From Amoebophrya sp. AT5.2 (lineage: Eukaryota; Sar; Dinophyceae; Syndiniales; Amoebophryaceae): DNA of 10,633 nt. A program made the position numbers and the translations under genes. Below the pieces are notes generated by a model. That model was given only the letters and a program-made list of their open reading frames with translations. It ran no database searches and was not told the origin of the DNA. The stretch is from contig RXOD01006345.1 in NCBI GenBank assembly GCA_005223375.1, positions 1 to 10,633 on the forward strand, read 5' to 3'. Positions 7,646-10,633 of the stretch are shown one piece after another (within the stretch, counting starts at the first letter, position 1; each line of letters begins with the position of its first letter).

Positions 7646-8949
7646 TTAGCCGCTAGCTGCAAAGAATAAGAAACGAAAGCGAAACCTCGTTCTTGTTCTA
7701 CTTGGTATACGTAGAAATAATCAAATACTTACTTTTAGTCGTCGTCTCCAGCCAAGCAACGCGGCCTAGCCCTGCGCCTGGGCCTGGCGGGCCGACGACC
7801 AGTACTATCCATAAAAAAAGAAAAAGCGTTCTCTCTGAAATTGCCTCGCGGTCGCGCTCGACGAAGGACTGTCAGTCTAGCCTGTCAGTAGGGTAAGTAC
7901 ATTCATACGGAATTGTTCCTCAACTGAATCCGTCAGCCAGGTATGGCGGTGATCACCGATTTCATTTTGGCACCCACAAAGTGGGAGCGCCTCATCATCT
8001 TCGCTGTCGCGCGCGCGAATCATGTGTCCAGCCACCTGCCGCAGTGCGGCGCCGTTGTAGAAATTCTATGTGTTCCGCTGTTATTTCTTTCGATGGGTGG
8101 ATAGCTGCAAAAAAGCACTTTTTTCATCTCCGGAAAATTCTTGCGTTGTCCTTTTTCTTTCCGAGCTTCCTATTACCTATGTTGTCACGCTGCTTGCCGG
8201 CCGCTCACTGTTGTAGAACCTCCGTGCCCCTCCTTTGCACCAATGCCAATGCGTTTAGTTTGTGGTACTCGAATACTTCATCTTCTGTACAAAAGGAAAA
8301 GAAACGCCCGCCCTTGTTAGTTCCTCCTCTAGCAGGAGAACGAGAGAGAGAACGTGGACGTCGGACGGAGCCCCACAAGGACCGGCCACATCGTCGCAGC
8401 AGAAGATGCAGTCCTGCTGTCAATGTAGTACCTACTAGTATGTGTGCGCGAAGTAAGACACAAGTTAAAATGGTCGATGCAGAAGCAGATTTGGTAGTAC
8501 CACTAAATCTACGTTGTTCATTTTTGCGATGGCTGCGATGTAGTCTGTCGTCCCCGAGATGAAATGTTGAAAGGCGCCCCCGGTAGTTGTCTGGCGATGT
8601 TGATGTCCTGAGCCTGACCGCGATTATAGTCCGCTGTAGAAGAACAAAGTCACTTCGTCCCTGGAAGTGCTTGCTCTTGTTGGTCCGTCTTGGTCTTCCT
8701 GCGGATTGGTTTCGTAGTAGTGAGGTTGGAGTATGAATATCGACAAATAGCATTTCGTGGCGCGCCCTCCCACTTCTAGGTAAGTAGGTCCTCCGTTTCT
8801 ATCGACAAGTTCCTTGTGTTGATGGGCTGACGCTGATTTTAATGAAACGCGGGTTTTTTATACAGGCCGTACCAAACAAGTACGTCGAGTAGCTTGGAGG
8901 TTAGTGGTGTGACGTCCTCGTCGAAGCCGAAACCGTAGGTACCGAAGGC
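7646..8949 (-). CDS. Multi-exon gene, tentative caspase-like (peptidase C14) protein, 5' end unresolved
   Basis: Short exons join in phase to at least 212 residues: 8949-8884 (GFGFDEDVTPLTSKLLD), 8698-8630 (DEVTLFFYSG), 8605-8513 (HQHRQTTTGGAFQ...), 8416-8383 (QDCIFCCDDVA), 8284-8220 (EDEVFEYHKLN...), 8065-7901 (NFYNGAALRQVAGHM...), 7868-7733 and 7656-7646 (stop TAA). Six of the seven introns are GT-AG and every phase agrees, which is strong evidence for a gene. The order of a GF.V-like helix end, a hydrophobic strand ending FFYSGH, and about 40 residues later a strand with Cys-Cys resembles the His and Cys catalytic parts of caspase/metacaspase domains. The usual SGHG and D-A/S-C are not exact, so the family call is weak. 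A proline/glycine-rich segment (GPPGPGAG) lies near the C-terminus. Upstream exons are probably between 8950 and 9240 but I could not fix them. Confidence 0.6.
7869..7900 (-). other. 32-nt intron (GTACTTAC...CTGACAG)
   Basis: It separates EEQFRMN from SFVERDRE, with phase 0 on both sides. The donor is GTACTTAC and the end contains CTGACAG twice. At 32 nt it is among the shortest lengths known for spliceosomal introns. Reading through would meet an in-frame TGA. Confidence 0.65.
8066..8219 (-). other. Intron flanked by a 9-bp direct repeat
   Basis: GT-AG removal (GTTCTA...ACATAG) joins RRGTE to NFYNGAA in phase 0. The 9-mer TTCTACAAC lies just inside the donor (8218-8210) and again just inside the downstream exon (8062-8054), like a target-site duplication left by an inserted element. 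Confidence 0.6.
8285..8382 (-). other. Intron with ACTAAC branch-point-like motif
   Basis: Donor GTCCTT, then GGAACTAACAAGG about 35 nt before a pyrimidine-rich TTTCTTTTCCTTTTGTACAG acceptor. It splits a Glu codon (G|AA) between DDVA and DEVFEY. Confidence 0.65.
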
Positions 8950-9240
8950 CTACGTCGGGTCGAAGTACTAGAGACGAGGAATTTCTAAAAATAAAAATAA
9001 TTCCGTGAAGATTGATATAGCAACATGGATACACGCGCGTTCGGATTTCTGTCAGTCTCGGTTCTGTCGAGATCATGATGAGTGCAAGTAGGTCGCAAAA
9101 GTTGTACAGAAACAGATACCTACATATTGACAGCCCTGGCAGACGGGTGAGGTCGCAACAAATCTCTGGTAGTTTCTCAGAAAAACGCAACATGTCGACA
9201 TCGCCCTTCGTTGCGCAAGCACATCGATATCTATGTCGCT
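8950..9240. other. Probable 5' exons/introns of the caspase-like gene, unresolved
   Basis: Several short minus-strand frames look partly coding, for example LALIMISTEPRLTEIR and HHDLDRTETDRNPNAR (about 9080-9015), in overlapping frames. The second ends at a GT that would join the exon at 8949 in phase 0. A T-rich stretch TTTTTATTTTTAG around 8985 is a good acceptor. I cannot choose a single gene model. Confidence 0.3.
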
Positions 9241-9640
9241 CTATCTAAAAAAATCTTCAATGCAAAGAAGCGCTCCAGTCACACTGCGCAACCGGTTCCA
9301 AGCGAGGTACAAATCCTCCACGTCCGCCGCAATACGGTGGAGGCGCTGTACCTCGCTTGGAGTTGGAACCGGAGGGTAGTGTCCTTTTGATTGTGCTATG
9401 GCAGCTTGTGTAGCGAGGATAGCCATAGCGAAGTAGAATCTTACAAGCCAAGGCCAACACACCCTGAGAAGCGCACGAGGAGACTTCGTTCCCCCCGCTG
9501 CACGTGGCAACAACATGACACATCCGCCATTTTTGGCATCCAGGACATGGACTCTCGACGGCGGCACGGGGCGACGAGTTCGGCGATGGTTGTTTGAATG
9601 GACAGAAACCGAAACCAGCGTCGTGCTGCGTGGCAGCTAC
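9241..9640 (-). CDS. Candidate exon(s), unrecognised
   Basis: One minus-strand frame is open from about 9640 to TAG at 9241. Its C-terminal part reads as a helical protein (SEVQRLHRIAADVEDLYLAW, ending LCIEDFFR), preceded by a hydrophobic stretch (FYFAMAILATQAAIAQ) that might be a membrane helix. A second frame over the same DNA is open too (SPCPGCQKWRMCHVV...), so the reading frame is uncertain. It may be the last exon of the gene to its right or the first of the gene to its left. No family is recognised. Confidence 0.3.
9292..9372. repeat. Imperfect inverted repeat with 15-bp perfect core stem
   Basis: The left arm 9292-9321 and right arm 9337-9372 pair around a 15-nt loop. The core TCCAAGCGAGGTACA pairs perfectly with TGTACCTCGCTTGGA; outer and inner parts pair with a 3-nt mismatch and a 6-nt bulge. 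It lies inside a candidate coding frame. Confidence 0.85.
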
Positions 9641-9715
9641 GCGTTCTCGTGGAAGAGCAGGGGGCGGCTTCGGTCGCGCTGCCTCGTCCGCGGGGCTGTT
9701 TCATCGTCCTCAACA

Positions 9716-10633
9716 TCATTCGCCTACTTGCATTGTCGCTGCTGCAGCTTTCTGCCCCGAAAAAGTGAACATATCAGGGAAGAAAACTCCGGAGTTGCCC
9801 CGCATCTGTTGACAACTGCCCCAGCCCGTGCCCGCCCAGGGTATTCCGCTGTTGCTTTTCTGCTGAGGAGATGCTCGGCCACCCGAAGACGAGGATGAAG
9901 GCCACCGAGCTGCGGCTGAAGATGATTGCTCCTCCAAAGTCGTCGCGGAGGCATCGTTTACAAATTCGCCTTGTCCACCACGCCCTGCTGCCAGCAGGGA
10001 CACATTACCGCCTGCGTCGCCGCTTCCGGCCGCCGCTTGCTCCTCTGCGTCCGTCATTTCAACGTCTGGTAGCGGTTGTGGTTCATCTTCGTCTTCGCCG
10101 GCTGCATCCCTTCTGTGTGGTCCTCTTTGACGTCCCGCGTGGTCGTCCTCCGTGGAAATCCCATGAGCCCCTGCACGATGAATTCCCGCTTCCTCGTGCC
10201 GAATATCTATGTCTTCGTTCTGGTTTTCTACCATCATCCGGGCGGGCGGCTCTCCGGTCCGGGCGGCCAGGGGAGCTCGAGCAGCACGACGGCGTGCGAA
10301 GATGGCATCCGCATCATGAGCTGGCGGGCCCTCGTCATGCACTCTTCCCCTCGCCTCGTCCTGCCGCGCCTGTTCCTGGGCGCCAGCCATGTTGAATCCG
10401 CGGTGGGGATTGCCGCCTCCGCCGCCGTTGTGTGCAGCGTCGGCTTCTCCTGCGCCATCTTGCGGCGCGGCCGCACCAGCCCCATGATCCGCGGCGCCGC
10501 CCTCGTCCTCTTCCTCACCAGGGTGGACACCAGGCGTCGCCGCCACCGGTGGTTCTTCCGGTCGGCGGAACATCTTGCCGACCGACATGAAACGCTCGTG
10601 GGAATACTTCTTGTTATGGTGGGACCAGCTGGT
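9716..10633 (-). CDS. Low-complexity Ala/Gly/acidic protein, partial (5' end outside window)
   Basis: The frame is open from the right edge for 305 codons to TGA at 9716-9718. It enters with SHHNKKYSHERFMSVGKMF, the only globular-looking part, before the ATG at 10588, so the protein probably starts beyond the window; the ATG could also be an internal start. The rest is intrinsically disordered: Gly/Ala runs, acidic patches (GEEEDEGG, AGEDEDEPQ, DVEMTDAEE), Ser runs and Arg clusters. There is no signal peptide or membrane helix. I do not recognise the family; composition suits a nuclear or chromatin/RNA-associated protein, which is inference. The end at 9716 may be a splice read-through, as a possible donor GTAGGC follows codon CAA at 9728. 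GC content is higher than in the rest of the window. Confidence 0.6.
   Translation of the reverse strand, partial: TSWSHHNKKYSHERFMSVGKMFRRPEEPPVAATPGVHPGEEEDEGGAADHGAGAAAPQDGAGEADAAHNGGGGGNPHRGFNMAGAQEQARQDEARGRVHDEGPPAHDADAIFARRRAARAPLAARTGEPPARMMVENQNEDIDIRHEEAGIHRAGAHGISTEDDHAGRQRGPHRRDAAGEDEDEPQPLPDVEMTDAEEQAAAGSGDAGGNVSLLAAGRGGQGEFVNDASATTLEEQSSSAAARWPSSSSSGGRASPQQKSNSGIPWAGTGWGSCQQMRGNSGVFFPDMFTFSGQKAAAATMQVGE

Noticed and set aside
7943..8103. Plus-strand ATG frame MAVITDFILAPTKWER and onward
   Set aside because: It looks coding at first, but the antisense frame is a 55-codon exon flanked by splice sites of matching phase on both sides, which is stronger evidence. The GC3 signal is a mirror effect.
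7693..8562. Plus-strand gene joining two ORFs through a GTAAGTAC...CCAG 48-nt intron at 7893-7940
   Set aside because: The splice is canonical and in frame, but the resulting protein is Arg/Pro/Ser-rich with poly-Lys and Glu-Arg runs and crosses the minus-strand introns. GTAAGTAC here is just the reverse complement of the minus-strand donor GTACTTAC.
8205..8753. Minus-strand 182-aa ORF taken as one gene
   Set aside because: Only its last part (the 8284-8220 exon) is in the coding frame of the spliced gene; the rest reads through introns and out-of-frame exons.
8780..8865. Plus-strand intron-like sequence GTAAGTAG...TTTTTTATACAG
   Set aside because: The signals look good, but no open plus-strand exon flanks it on either side, and the exon at 8949-8884 reads on the minus strand.
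9871..10395. Plus-strand 174-aa Arg/Pro-rich ORF
   Set aside because: It is the antisense of a GC-rich low-complexity frame, where open antisense frames are expected.
1..10633. tRNA, rRNA, CRISPR arrays, prokaryotic operon signals
   Set aside because: I saw no cloverleaf with a T-loop, no rRNA-like conserved blocks and no spaced repeat arrays. Intron-split genes exclude a prokaryotic reading.

Overview
The window looks like nuclear DNA of a gene-dense protist, most likely an alveolate. The proteins point to a eukaryote: an EF-hand/voltage-gated-type ion channel, a mitochondrial 3-hydroxyisobutyrate dehydrogenase with a presequence, and a PP2C phosphatase split over at least six exons. Conserved protein frames are cut by short introns (32 to 326 nt). 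All clearly supported genes lie on the minus strand, and TAA and TGA serve as ordinary stops, so the standard code fits. One-way gene arrays, repeat-bearing short introns and non-canonical splice sites together suggest a dinoflagellate-lineage genome, possibly a compact syndinian such as Amoebophrya. That placement is inference, not proof.

Layout, read 5'->3' on the minus strand from right to left. (1) 10633-9716 is the 3' part of a long, disordered Ala/Gly/acidic protein whose start is beyond the window; 9640-9241 may hold further exons and contains a strong inverted repeat. (2) 8949-7646 is a gene of about eight short exons that simple ORF calling misses; its frames join through splice sites and give a caspase-like pattern (low-confidence family call). 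(3) 6940-5139 is a PP2C-type protein phosphatase, with a possible extra first exon near 7173. (4) 4847-4395 is a small basic unrecognised protein of three exons, including a 39-nt intron that is almost entirely a hairpin. (5) 4035-2495 is 3-hydroxyisobutyrate dehydrogenase in two exons with one 326-nt intron. (6) 1270-428 is the first exon of an EF-hand cation channel; its intron runs off the left edge. The stretch 1271-2494 has no convincing minus-strand gene but two weak plus-strand ORFs.

The genes do not form a pathway: valine catabolism, dephosphorylation, calcium-linked excitability and a possible protease are unrelated jobs. The shared theme is splicing. Several introns start with GTACTT rather than GTAAGT, some cannot be removed as GT-AG without breaking a conserved frame, and several carry terminal inverted repeats or flanking direct repeats, as expected of introner-like intron-generating elements. 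All exon boundaries come from reading-frame continuity and motif conservation by eye, with no transcript data.
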